Assembly (NCBI GenBank): GCA_956465555.1
Contig: OY101120.1
Span: 2,784,001 to 2,848,000 of the forward strand
Direction: 5' to 3'
Source: Nitzschia sp. pyKryTriq1
Taxonomy: Eukaryota > Bacillariophyta > Bacillariophyceae > Bacillariales > Bacillariaceae
Length of the DNA: 64,000 bases
Part shown: positions 41,887-53,118 of the stretch, in pieces
Position numbering within the stretch: the first letter of the stretch is position 1
Layout: every line of letters begins with the position of its first letter
Program-made: the position numbers and the translations under genes
Notes under the pieces: model-generated
Databases searched by the model: none
What the model was told of the DNA's origin: nothing
The model's input: only the letters and a program-made list of their open reading frames with translations

Positions 41887-44800
41887 ATGGGCGAGGAGGA
41901 GGAACAGAAGAATATGCGAACGAAGAAAATGAGAATGAGAACGAGGAGATTATTTCTCAGCATCGAAAAGACGACGATCGATAGTAGTGGTACGAATACC
42001 ACATCATCATCATCATCATCATCATCAACATTATCATCAACGGCATCATCATCATCATCATCATCATCAACATTATCATCAACGGCATCATCATCATCAT
42101 CATCATCATCAACATTATCATCAACGGCATCATCATCATCATCATCATCATCATCATTCCACAGTACGAGTAGCAGTGCTGCGACGCCGAGTGCGAGTAC
42201 GAGTACGAGGATTATGAGTGCGAGTACAATTAGTAGCACGAGCAGTAGTCGTACTGCCAGTGATTATAGTGACATGGCGGCTCTGCCACTTGGAGATGTC
42301 AACTTGATAGTCTTGACGGATGTTCATTCGTGGATTGCCGGACATGAACGACATCACGAACCTTTTATGAATGCCGACTATGGAACCGTACTGTCATTCT
42401 ACGAACGACTACGAGAACTGATTGTTGTCGTTAACAACAACAACAAGAACAACGACAACAGGCGAGGAGGAGACTTGTTTTTGGTCATGAATGGAGATTT
42501 CATGGATGGGACGGGTCTTTCCACCATACCGCCCATTTACTTGACACCACTATTGGAGAATATGCCCCTTGATATTATCAATGTGGGAAATCATGAATTG
42601 TACTACAATGAAACAGTCGATTGGATCACAAAACATTTCATTCCACATCTACGAAACAACAACAAAGGTCACTATCTTTCTTCCAATACCATGCTACTTT
42701 CCAAAAGTACTAGTATTACTGGTACTGGTACTAGTATGCAACCACTCGGGAGTCGGTATACGCTGTTAAAAGGAGACCATTCGACGTTGCTCGTCTTTGG
42801 ATTCTTGTATAATTTTGAGGGTGCTTGTGCATCGACCATTGTCGAACGAGTCCAAGATGTGGTCCAACAAGAATGGTTCACTTCGGCCTTGCTGTTGGGA
42901 TCAGAATCATCATCGTCATCATCGGAATCATCATCATCATCATCGGAATCATCGTATGATGCGATTCTAGTCATGGCGCATGTAAGTAGTACCTGTTGTA
43001 CTATTCGTCGTTCGTAGCACTCACTACCTCATCCACAAGAGGGAGTCGTCTTATCATGGGTGTGGGAGGGGATCGTGCTGGGTACTACTACGACTACTAC
43101 TACTACTACTACTAGCTAGCTCTAGTAGTAGCTAGTAGACGACTACAAAGCTTCTTCCCTCGGGTCTTGTTGATACGATCACGAACACAAACACGAAGAC
43201 TCACCGTCCGTCCTTGTTGATTTCCTTCTCTTCTCTTCATCATTTCTATTCACTATGCTTGTTGTTGTTGTTGTTGTTGTGTACTACTACTACTACTACT
43301 ACTACTACTACCAGATGCACGTGACGGATCCATTGGTGGAAGTGATTCGAGTCGCGATTCGAACAGTGGTCGGACCCGACATGCCCATTCAATTCATTAC
43401 GGGACATACTCATATTCGAGCCTTTGTCCATCCATTGGGGGGTCCTGCTACTGCTGCTGTTCCTGCTGCGGATGATGATGATGGTGATAAAGACGGCGGT
43501 GATGGTGGTGACAGTGATGGTGGTACTACTAATACTACTACTACTACCAATGGTACCTCACTCCTCGACTATAATGCGGCGAGCTTTGAAGCGGGACGAT
43601 TTTTGGATACGATTGGATTTTGTAGTTTTCCTACTTTGAAGAACCAGAAATCAAAAAAGAAGAAGAACACGACATGGAAACAAAAGAAGAAGAAACAATC
43701 ACCAAAGTATTATGACGACGATTGGACCCCCCACGAAAACAATGACGACGACGACGACGGCAACGTCAAGGAAGTATCGTCTACTACTACGGGACGCTTT
43801 GAACATGTGTTTTTGGATCCGAATCGAAATCAACTCGCTTCGATATTGATGGCGACGACAGCAACAACAACAAAGCAATCTACCGATACCAATACGATCA
43901 TCAAAAACAGCAAACCCATCACACAAGAGGAGGAGGAGGACTTGTTTGCCAGATTCGATACGCCGGCGGGCCTTGTCTTGAGTCAACACATTTTGGATAC
44001 ACAACAGTTACTCGGTTTGGATACCATTGTCGGATGTTCCTCAACGACATATCAACTGAATCAAAGTATGGACATGGGGGGAGATCATGCTGATGACTCT
44101 TCCCTTTGGGCCTTGTACATGTATCAGATTGTACCCACCATGCTATTCGGCAGCGATGGTGGTAGCAGAGATACTGTTACCATCAACAACTATACCCAAG
44201 ACGACCAGAAGCCCTCCTCAAATACTGCTACTACTACTACTTCACCAACGCCAATCTTTGTCCAAGGAACGGGAGCCTTTCGATACAATCTCTTTCAAGG
44301 CGTAGTCACACTGGACGATGTCATTGCCGTATGTCCTTTCAATGATACAATCTATCAAATCACTACCAAGGAAACTTCTCTTTCGGGACTTCAATTGTTA
44401 CAAGTGTTGAATATAACGACGACGACGACGACGACCTCCTCCTCCTCCTCCTCTTTGTCCACTGCCTCCTCACTGTTATATCCCAATCAAGTCATGACCA
44501 CAGCTTCCAACAACTACACTATGCTGCCATCCTTGGCTATCTCCACCAACGATCCCATCCATTCGACGTACTTTTATGATCTATATACGAGCCATTTTCA
44601 TCTGACCGACATGGTGCAACGGGTTGAGCGAGTACTCGGTCGTTCCATTCCGAAACCCAGGCCAGTATCAGTCATGGTGCCGGGAGGAAAACAACTACAT
44701 CAAAAACAACATTATCATCATTATTGGACAACTACCAACTTGTGGCAATCATTTATTCAACAAGAATGGCCCTGCAGCAGCAACAACAACAGCAATGATG

Positions 44801-45123
44801 CACCGGAAACGACTCGAATCGGCGCCCTGTCCACTCGTTCATCATCATCATCAGCGATCAGTGCATCGTCGTCGTCGTCTTCTCATAGCTACAATCCTAC
44901 CCACAACAATGATTCAGCACACCGGCGTCCAAATAATGTCTTTCAAGAGGAACGTCCCCTGACTGTGGTATTCTTTATCGTCTTGATCCTTGGTGCACTC
45001 TATGTCTATCAAAAGCGCAAAGAACATTTGCAAAGATCGGGATATATTCCTCTCGGAGATCCGACTACGGATCTTCTTCGAAATGGAAGTTCTACTACCC
45101 GACCAAGCATGCATTATTATTAA
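41887..45123 (+). CDS. Membrane-anchored 5'-nucleotidase-type metallophosphatase, two exons
   Basis: Join 41887..42981, 43315..45123; 967 residues from MGEEEEQK (the frame is open from 41503). The 333-bp phase-0 intron falls between VMAH and MHVTDP. Metallophosphatase motifs appear in order: LTDVH (near 143), NGDFMDG (near 202), VGNHELY (near 234), ILVMAH|MHV (365), ITGHTHIR (near 395). Together they supply the two-metal site. The 5'-nucleotidase C-terminal domain follows with VQGTGAFRYNLFQGVVTLDD and CPFNDTIYQIT (near 684-720). One membrane helix, LTVVFFIVLILGALYVY (about 918-935), precedes a short basic tail. Known family role: removing phosphate from nucleotides or similar esters outside the cell. 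Ser/His/Asp-rich inserts break up the fold. No obvious N-terminal signal was found, so an upstream exon may be missing. Phosphate scavenging is a reasonable inference. Confidence 0.88.
42001..42150 (+). repeat. 51-bp in-frame tandem repeat, about three copies
   Basis: The unit contains a TCA run, then acattatcatcaacggca; copies are identical at the DNA level and encode S-T-L-S-S-T-A and Ser runs in the phosphatase head. Confidence 0.85.
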
Positions 45124-46605
45124 CTATCATGGTGCACCACATGGCCAGAGCAGGACAGTACTGGACCTTTAGAGTACTTGCACTTTCTTGCTTTGCTTAT
45201 TTGTAGATCGGAACGAATGCGATGCTACGTACGTACGTACGTACTTAAGAACTGTGGACCCGCAGTAAGGGCTGTTTTCTCTTTTGTAGTACGAGACCTA
45301 CTACTAGAGAGTATTAGCTAGTCTAGCTTTGTTAGGCAATAATTATCATGTGCTTTTCGTAGGATCTAGTTCACACAACACCTCGAACAAATATTGTTGG
45401 TGCGTCCAACAACAAGCTCATCCAACAACAACCAATATCGTACTAAGTGCTAAAGCTCTAATGATATGATCCGGATCTTGGTACTCGTTGGATTTGTTCC
45501 CGTTTCTCCATCGGTCGCGTCGGCCGATCACTTTCTTTTTCTTCTTGTTGTTTGCCGATGATCACACTCCCCGGGATGATGAGGATAGCGATAGGAGCCC
45601 AATCGCTACGATCACCGGTAGTAGTACTACTAGTAGCCACATTTGCGTCTGCATCTCATTCAAATAAATAGGATCGATACTCACTGCGAACGGTATACGA
45701 TGATGCCCCGAAAGAATCCTTGTACTGTTGCTGCTGCTTTGGGTTATGTTGTTGATGCGTGCATTTCCTACCGCTACTGGTTTTTGTGATCGAGGCGACA
45801 GAAGCAGGTTGGTTCGTTTTTCCTGTATTTCACAAAGAGTGTCAGTCTCCAGCTGGCGCGAAGAGCGAAGAGCAGATGCGCCGACAATGATAGACGAGCG
45901 AGACGTTCCCTCGCTCCTGCCTACATGCAGTTCGTGACGAGTCGAAGAATGGATACTTAATGATTGTTGGCTCCTTCGCCTAATAGCATATATAATAATA
46001 TGCCCGCATCTTTGGTTTCTCGTTGTTTGTTTTCGAGTTTCGGCGCTACTGGCCACGACTGGTAGTGGTACTAAATACTACTACCCGTACTACTAGTACT
46101 ACTAGCTAGAGTAGTGGTAGCTGCTTGTTTTTGATTTCGTGCATGTCATCGATACTGGTAGTTTTTGTAATCGCCGGCAGGGACGGATTATTTTTTGAAC
46201 GATCGATGAGAGGTGGAAGTGTTCCGACGATCTACTATTGTATCATTGGGCAGGACGTGCCCTCCTAGTAGTAGTAAGTTGTAGTCTACGAGTAGTATGG
46301 ATTTATTTTTTGAGATACATTCTTTGTGAGGATGATTCATTCGAGACTTCGCCATGCTGCTGGTCGAATACTTCAATGAATGTCAGGCAGCACTAATAGA
46401 CTACATAGCAGCATAAGAACAATAGCCTTGCTGTAAAAGTGCGAGGTCGAAAACGAATACAGCAGTAGTGCAGTAGGGAGCAGCAGCACCCTCTATATAT
46501 TATCTGCAGTACTACTAGTAAGACGCGGGAGATCGAGTCGTCAGATCATCATTACTGCTACTACTAGAGTATGATCATAGCCGGAACGGCGGTACTTTCT
46601 TTACC
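45124..46605. other. Intergenic region
   Basis: 1.5 kb. (ACGT)n at about 45228-45244; caacaacaa-type repeats near 45385-45435; CTA/TAG palindromes near 46060-46110 and 46545-46570. A 164-codon minus-strand frame (45562-46056) has no motif or bias and is not called. Confidence 0.5.
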
Positions 46606-47256
46606 TTACTCCGAAGAATGATGATGAACCCGCTCCTCTCCGCGTTCGTCCGTTTCCTCATTTCTCGAGGATAGTATAGTAGCATCAATAGAAGCGGTGC
46701 TGCCCTCCTCCTCAAACAATGATCTTCTTGTAGTACTTGAGACCGCTGCTGTGGTGGTGGTGATTCGCACGGTCGTCGATCTTCGCTGTTCTTGAGGATG
46801 GTAGTCTTGCTCTTGTGCTCGTCCTGCTGGTGGATGATACGACGGTCCTGGTGTTTGAACGACCGAAGCATGAGAGTTCTCGCCATGATAGTAGTAGCCC
46901 CCGCCCACAGCCGCCATCACATAAGGAGTAATATTCCTCCTGCTCTGATAGTAGTAGTTACTGCGAAAGATACCACTAGTCCTGCCTGTATCAGTATCAT
47001 CGTCGTCGTCGTCATCTTCCAAAGTCGTCATCATGCGGTCCAACATGTCTGCATCGGTAGAGTCGCCGATCACTTGTAGAGCACTTTCGATGATGCACTC
47101 CGCACTTTCGAGTATTCCGAGAACCCAAGCGGCATGATCATTAGTATGACGATCTGAATGATGTTGTTGGAATCTGTCAAGCAGAGTATCGGTCATATCA
47201 TAGTCATAAGATGATGATGATGATGCTGGTGGTAGTGCTGAGCAGGACGGCGACAT
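46606..47256 (-). CDS. Small protein of unknown function
   Basis: 216 residues from MSPSCSALPPASSSS; the frame is open to 47373, but the upstream part (NENKNKNNKNN) comes from a gttctt repeat and looks like leader. A folded-looking segment, AAWVLGILESAECIIESALQ followed by VIGDSTDADMLDRMMTTLE (about 42-80), reads as two amphipathic helices, then an Asp run, NYYYQSRRNITPYVMAAVGG, and a Thr/Ser/Gln-rich tail. Its helix-Asp-run layout is like block D of the VF-WY-EQ family, but blocks A to C are absent. Real gene status rests on composition and the helices only. Confidence 0.5.
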   Translation of the reverse strand: MSPSCSALPPASSSSSYDYDMTDTLLDRFQQHHSDRHTNDHAAWVLGILESAECIIESALQVIGDSTDADMLDRMMTTLEDDDDDDDTDTGRTSGIFRSNYYYQSRRNITPYVMAAVGGGYYYHGENSHASVVQTPGPSYHPPAGRAQEQDYHPQEQRRSTTVRITTTTAAVSSTTRRSLFEEEGSTASIDATILSSRNEETDERGEERVHHHSSE

Positions 47257-48642
47257 GGTGTTGTTCTTGTTGTTCTTGTTCTTGTTCTCGTTCTGATCAA
47301 TGCTTTTACTTTTTATGATGAAGATTATTGTGAAAAAACATTTTGCTGCTGGCTGATCCGATCCGTCCAGCATCGCGAGGACCGACCATCATCGATCATC
47401 AGTAGCAAGTACATAATGTACATGTAATTTAGTCAGGAATAGTGAGTGGGAATGTGAAGAAGGCAAGATGTATGTTCTTCATTCCAAATGCTAGCCAGCT
47501 ACGTTGTTGCGCGCAAGTACAGTACAGTACTTGTACTGTACTACTATACATTCCCACTCCGTCAGTTCCGACGACGGAGAAAAGACTCGAGCGAACCGAT
47601 CCACCGACCGCCACCCGCCCAAGCGAAATAAATTCAAAGGTCATCTACTTAACAAGTACCGTACCGGTATTACATATTATGAGTCTAAGTACGCTAGTAC
47701 CGGTACGAGTTCTCTACTAGCAGATGCCGGCCATTAATTCCCAGAGGTACTAGTACACATGAATGGTACTGTAGCGACAGTTTGTGGCTGTAGTACTACG
47801 TACAGAACTGGTACCAGGTACTGTAATGATAATAGAGCCTTCTCTTTTGTGGTTGGTGATGGATGGGTCGGGAGAGAAGATGGGCGGGCGGGCGGGGACG
47901 CACGGCAGATGGTGATGGATCGATGATGGATGCGATAGATGATGTGCATGCAAAAAAGAGAACGTGCGTTTCCGTACACGCACGTAGCGTCCGTCCACGC
48001 ACGAAGAAGTAGTTCAATTGCCACCATCTACCGGTACTACCGGTACTGACTTTTTGTTCCCCGCCTTCCTTCCTTCCTTCAATGGCTTCCGCTCCTGTAC
48101 AGTACCACGATACAAGCAATACCCATTTACCTGGTACCAGGTAAAGGGTATGTAACTGGTGTGTACCTCTATCATCTCTTATCGATGCGAGTACAAGAAG
48201 TACCAGTACGGTACCGGTACGTACAGTAGTAGAGTACCGGTAGAAGGAATATGCATACTGTACCGTACGGCCTGCCCCTCTTCCGGTTCACGTACGCCTG
48301 GCCCTCGCTCGCACGAGGAATGAAGACAGTACCAGGTACCAGTACCGCTAGAATAATGGTACCCGGTACGTATGTACCGGTAATGACGTTGAGGCAGGAT
48401 CCGTGCGTGCGTGCGTGCGTGCGTGTGGCCGGCGTGGCAAGATCCATGCAGCGAAAAATCCAATAATAGAGGCATCATACATCAATAAGCATCAAGCTAC
48501 GGTATTAGTCTGATCAGGTAGATTGTGGACCGAAACAAACTACATTGCATATCAATTCTCTCTCATCATCGGAATCATCATCGTCCTAATCATCGGCATT
48601 ATCATCATCATCATCATCATCCTAATCATCGGAATCATCATC
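47257..48642. promoter_or_regulatory. Divergent intergenic region with GTACCGGTAC-type clusters
   Basis: Contains palindromic clusters at 47655-47710 and 48120-48395 (tacctggtaccaggta, gtaccggtacgtac, gtaccaggtaccagtacc), a (GTGC)n run at 48405-48424, and an ATC-triplet run (48560-48645) just before the next ATG. Lies between divergent gene starts. Confidence 0.45.
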
Positions 48643-50028
48643 ATGGCCGACTACTCCTCGTCTTCAAGCACGGACAATAAGCAGAAGCAACAACCGCAAG
48701 TATTGCCCAAGGGTTGGATTCGTACGTTTTCCAACAGCCAACAACGGTACTACTATTCTCACAAGGATACCAAGCATACGCAGTGGCACTTTCCGACTGC
48801 GTCCGAAGCCGCCGATCCTTGGATGGCCCAACGACGGGCCCAAGAAAATCAAGAAAAGGAAAAGAAGCGATCTACTACTATTTCTAGTACCACAGCTAGT
48901 GGTGCTAGTACTACTCCTGCTAGTACTACTGCGCATCCGCCGCCAAGTTCCAAACGACCTCGGACCGAAGAGAGCGCAACCACAACAGCCACCACCACCG
49001 CAACCAAACCTACCAGTGCCGCCCCACCGAATAGCAACAGCAATACTATTAATATTAATCCTTTGGACGCTCTCTTGGCCTTGGCCGATACGACCAATAA
49101 TAATGTCGCCATCATTGTTCCGTACCGGGATTTACATGTCGAACAACATCGTGCGAAACATTTACAACAATTTGTCCCGTACATGATTCAATTCATGACA
49201 CGTTTGGTCCAACAACAAAAGGTATCCGACTTTCATATCTATATCATTGAACAATCGAACGATGGAAGGAAATTCAATCGAGGCAAACTCTTGAATATTG
49301 GTTTTGATTTGGCCAAAAAGAATAATAATAAAAGAGGAAATAATGGAAAATCCAAGGGCAATAATGGAAACGCCAAACAACATGATGTCTTTATCTTTCA
49401 TGACGTGGATTTGTTGCCGCAACCCCCCTTGAGTGATGCGTATGCGACCTTTCCCAAAACACCCTATCATATTGCCCGTGTTTGGGATCGGTATTCCAAC
49501 AATCCCAAATACTTTGGCGGTATCGTGGCGTTTAGTGCATCCGACTTTAAACGCATCAATGGATATCCCAATACGTTTTGGGGATGGGGTGGTGAAGATG
49601 ATGAATTACAATTGCGTTGTCAAGCACTTGGATTGGTATGGGATTGGCCAAGAACAAATATAAAACAACAAAATGCACAACAACAATCACAAAAACAACA
49701 AAATCAACAACAACTACTCATTCAAGATTTGGAAGACATGACATTGCAAGATAAATTACAATTCCTACGTCAACACAAGGAATGGAAATGCATGGTCAAA
49801 TGGGAAGCATTGGAAGAACATGAACAAACATGGAAGATTAATGGATTGGCTGATTTGCAATATACCGTCCTTCACACGGAAGCCTTGGATTCATATAGCG
49901 GTAGTAGTAGTAGTAGCAGCAGCAGCAGCGGTAGTAGCAAGGCTACCAAAATCACAGTCAATGTCCAACTCAACCCGAATCATCACTGGGCCAATGACAA
50001 GTGCAGTGTCGATTATATGGGAGGATAA
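48643..50028 (+). CDS. WW domain fused to beta-1,4-galactosyltransferase-type (GT7) domain
   Basis: 461 residues from MADYSSSS; an earlier in-frame ATG at 48523 would add 40 residues made of Ile-rich (ATC)n sequence that could act as a membrane anchor. The WW domain at 20-52, LPKGWIRTFSNSQQRYYYSH, has both Trp (25, 48) and Pro51. A Thr/Ala/Pro linker follows. The GT7 domain starts near 154: NVAIIVPYRDLHVEQHRAKH, FNRGKLLNIGFDLA, FHDVDLLP (near 252, the D-x-D-type metal site), YFGGIVAFSASDFKRINGYP and FWGWGGEDDE (near 312). These are the classic B4GalT motifs. After a Gln-rich insert, INGLADLQYTVLHTE and KITVNVQLNP match the family end. The family M-x-x-H metal ligand is not obvious (CMVKWEALEEHEQ here). 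Family members transfer galactose or hexosamine in the Golgi. Confidence 0.88.
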   Translation: MADYSSSSSTDNKQKQQPQVLPKGWIRTFSNSQQRYYYSHKDTKHTQWHFPTASEAADPWMAQRRAQENQEKEKKRSTTISSTTASGASTTPASTTAHPPPSSKRPRTEESATTTATTTATKPTSAAPPNSNSNTININPLDALLALADTTNNNVAIIVPYRDLHVEQHRAKHLQQFVPYMIQFMTRLVQQQKVSDFHIYIIEQSNDGRKFNRGKLLNIGFDLAKKNNNKRGNNGKSKGNNGNAKQHDVFIFHDVDLLPQPPLSDAYATFPKTPYHIARVWDRYSNNPKYFGGIVAFSASDFKRINGYPNTFWGWGGEDDELQLRCQALGLVWDWPRTNIKQQNAQQQSQKQQNQQQLLIQDLEDMTLQDKLQFLRQHKEWKCMVKWEALEEHEQTWKINGLADLQYTVLHTEALDSYSGSSSSSSSSSGSSKATKITVNVQLNPNHHWANDKCSVDYMGG

Positions 50029-50172
50029 ATGAACAAATGAATGAATGAATGATGATATCGAGAAGGAGGAGGAGGAGGAGGCTACGAAAATCACAGTCAA
50101 TGTCCAACTCAACCCGAATCATCATTGGGCCAATGACAAGTGCAGTGTCGATTATATGGGAGGATAAATGAT
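49942..50172 (+). repeat. Tandem duplication of the GT7 gene's last coding segment
   Basis: Copy 1, 49942-50033, encodes the final residues KITVNVQLNPNHHWANDK to the stop; copy 2, 50081-50172, repeats it with about two substitutions, stop included. Copy 2 lies beyond the stop, so it is untranslated. An ACAAATGAATGA-type minisatellite continues to about 50275. Confidence 0.92.
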
Positions 50173-51784
50173 ACGATACAATATATGAATGAAGGAATGA
50201 ACAAATGATAACAAATGAATGAATGAACAAATGAATGAATGAACAAATGAATGAATGAACAAATGAATGAATGAGAAGGACGATGATGATGATATCGCGA
50301 AGCAGAAGGAGGACAAAGAGGACGAGGAGGATGAGTAGATTGATTGGAAGACAAAAAAAACAAAAAAAAAGTCAAACATACAATCACATCCATGAAAAGC
50401 AAATAATAAAAATAGGGAAACAATTGGAAGCAAAAGGGAAAAGAAGAAAAAAACAAAGAAACGAAACGAAACGAAAACAACCACAACAACGGTGCCTCTT
50501 TTAAGAAAATGAGCTAGTCGCCGAGGACAAGCTACAGTACTACTAACAGTAATAGTATTATAAATATAGCGGAGGACATGTATATAGTACTAGTCATTTC
50601 TTCAAACAGCTGGCCGAACAACCTACTTTGTATAGTACTACGAATACCACGGAACAGTCCTCCTCGTTTAGTTTCCTACTACTACTACTACTAGTTACTT
50701 CTACTCTAGTAGAGTACCTCTAATAGTACAGTGTAGTACGTACTACTACTCTAACTATTACAGGATTAGTAAGACTGTGCAGCAGTGACGAAGATCGGTA
50801 CTTGTACTCTACTAGTACCGCTACTCTACTCTACTATACTCTACTACTACTAGTAGTACTAGTTGTTGTAGTACCGCTACTCTAGAAAAAGTAGTAGTAG
50901 TAGAGATCTCTTCTCTCTACTCTAGTAGTAGTACTAGAGAGTAGCTGGCACGACCAGCAGTAGATGTAGTAGTAGTAGAGCTTAATCAGAAAATATATGT
51001 TTCTTGTCGAAAGCCAGCACCAGCCAACAACCAGCAGACGAGCTAGTAATTCAGCTCCATGTACTACAGCTGCATTCGGACGCCGAATAATCAAAGAAGG
51101 AATAGATACTCTACTTCTACTAGTACTATTACCGGCAGTAGAAGAGACATTCTACTACTCTATTAGCTACTAGTACTAGTAGTAGCTCAAGTTCGCGTGA
51201 AGTTCAGGACATGATGGCATTCATCATATGACATTCATACGAAGAAGAAGTCGTAGTCTTCATAGACTAGTAGTAAATACTACTACTGTAGTACGTACCT
51301 ACCTCTTGGATTCGTGTCGTTTCGTTACGGCTGGTTTTAGCAAGTAGTAGTAGTAGTAGGTAAAGAAGATACTACTAGCTAGTAGAGTGACTAGCTGCGA
51401 CAAGCATATGTCCAGTAACATGATGTCTATATGCATTACGAGTACTTTACAAGCAGTACTAATATTGTACTTGTAGTGCCGTCGTACTAGTACAGTAGTA
51501 GGCCGAAGGAAAGAAATAAAGAATGTGGTAGATGTGTAATAAGGAGCACGATTGATTCATCATTGTTCCGACCCTTGTTCTTGTTTGCACCAGCATACCA
51601 GTCTTGTTGGATGATGATTCAAGAATGCCTTACAAGCCAGCCAGCCAGCCAGCCAGCCATTATTGTCCCTCGATCTCCTGTAGGATGCATTCCAGCCAGG
51701 AAAACTAACGCTGTGAACGAATGGACGACTTCTTGGTTGGTGGTGCTCCCACCCCAAACAAGAAGATCCGCTCTTCGTTCTTCG
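50173..51784. other. Intergenic region of simple repeats and CTA/TAG palindromes
   Basis: GAATGAACAAAT repeats at 50185-50275, then A-rich sequence to 50475. Nearly continuous CTA/TAG palindromes run 50530-50990 and 51110-51500. (CCAG)n lies at 51633-51658. No gene. Confidence 0.6.
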
Positions 51785-52495
51785 TTAGCACAAGTGCTCT
51801 TGATATTCATCTTCTGGACCATGATCATATGCTACTCTTCCTCCTCCTGCTGCTGCTCGCGTTGGAGTACTCACGGGAGTCGACATGGCACTGGTCGTTG
51901 GAGTATGATTATTATTATTCTTTGTCGTGTTGCTGGTTTGAACATGGACGACCATCTTGGTAGGAGGACCTTGATGTTGTTGTTGAATACTCCTTGTGGT
52001 TCTACTAGTAGTAATCGCCGGTGCTACATCTTCCTCGTCCTTCTCACTTGGCAATGGCCCGTCGGCGTCAGTATTAGTAGTACTTCTTGAATCGGTACTA
52101 TCGTTCATGCTGCTGCTGTTGCTGCTGATTCCTCTTGACTTATTTTTCGTAGTACTGCTACTAGTACTCTTCTTTCGTCTTCCGCCTCCACCAAGTGTCA
52201 GACACCACGTACCGAGGACACGAAGAAGTCTTTGTGGATCCTGCGTGATAGGATTATCATCATTATTCATAGAAGATAAGGAGGACGGTAAGGGAAGCTT
52301 GGAGAGTCCGGCATTACTACTTGTATGATGGCTCTGCTCGACTTGCAGTAATAACTTTTGGACGCCCAACGCGACCGAAGTAGCCAACGCTTCTTGCACT
52401 TCGGGATGCTGCAGAATCGCGGCGGAAATGGTAGCCATCCAATGAGCGGTGGCACCAACCACAAAGTTGGAAACATCACCGATCCAGTCCATCAT
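51785..52495 (-). CDS. Unknown protein with N-terminal amphipathic helices
   Basis: 236 residues; starts MMDW, the second ATG being three bases on. The N-terminal 55 residues look folded: DWIGDVSNFVVGATAHWMAT and QEALATSVALGVQKLLLQVE, hydrophobic to amphipathic helices without a clear signal peptide. A short DPQRLLRVLGTWCLTLGGGG segment follows near 84-103, then Ser/Thr/Asn-rich disorder with a C-terminal YDHGPEDEYQEHLC. A membrane- or organelle-surface association through the first helices is possible. No family recognised. Confidence 0.55.
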   Translation of the reverse strand: MMDWIGDVSNFVVGATAHWMATISAAILQHPEVQEALATSVALGVQKLLLQVEQSHHTSSNAGLSKLPLPSSLSSMNNDDNPITQDPQRLLRVLGTWCLTLGGGGRRKKSTSSSTTKNKSRGISSNSSSMNDSTDSRSTTNTDADGPLPSEKDEEDVAPAITTSRTTRSIQQQHQGPPTKMVVHVQTSNTTKNNNNHTPTTSAMSTPVSTPTRAAAGGGRVAYDHGPEDEYQEHLC

Positions 52496-53118
52496 CGTAG
52501 TTGTTGAATGTATGTTTTGAACGATGACCAGTCGATATGTATGTGGTAGTGATTGATGGTGTGTTGTGCCTCTGTTTTATCCTTCTTTTGTGTTGTGACT
52601 TTCATGAATGAATGAATGACGATGACGAAGAATGCTTTTTCGGCGATTGGCAGAATTTTGCCGCCACTTTCGTTGCTGCATCATGGATGATGACGACGTG
52701 TCTTGATGTGACACTGTAAACCAATCACAATCGTTGAGCTTGCGGTATGAAATACTAATTTGTATTGCACTGTAGCGCCGGCCGGTGCTACTGTAAATTC
52801 CATTGGGCCTGTTATCAGTCCAATCAGTCGTTAGGGCGTCGAATGATGATGAATGAATGGTCGTCTTACCGCACCACCACCGCCGCAATACCGGTACCGC
52901 TAGGTCCCGGTCGGTAGTGGTAGGCTCTATCTTTGTTTTGCCTATTTTTAAGAGGCAATCATAATCCGAAACATCAAAGGTACATATTATCTTATAGTCA
53001 GCAGTTTGCATGATGCACGACGGAAGAGACCGAAGAGGTAGTAGTATGTTGAAATCTATACCTTGGACGAGGTTTGTTCTTCCACGAAGAAGGCGGCATA
53101 GTAGATATCGTCCGGGAA
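52496..53118. other. Intergenic spacer
   Basis: A gaatgaatgaatga run at 52600-52618 and an ataccggtaccgct motif near 52890. A 144-codon minus-strand frame (52577-53011) has no motif and is not called. Confidence 0.4.

Noticed and set aside
45562-46056. 164-codon minus-strand frame
   Set aside because: No motif, no homopolymer-tract style of the local genes, and no conserved segment; likely chance.
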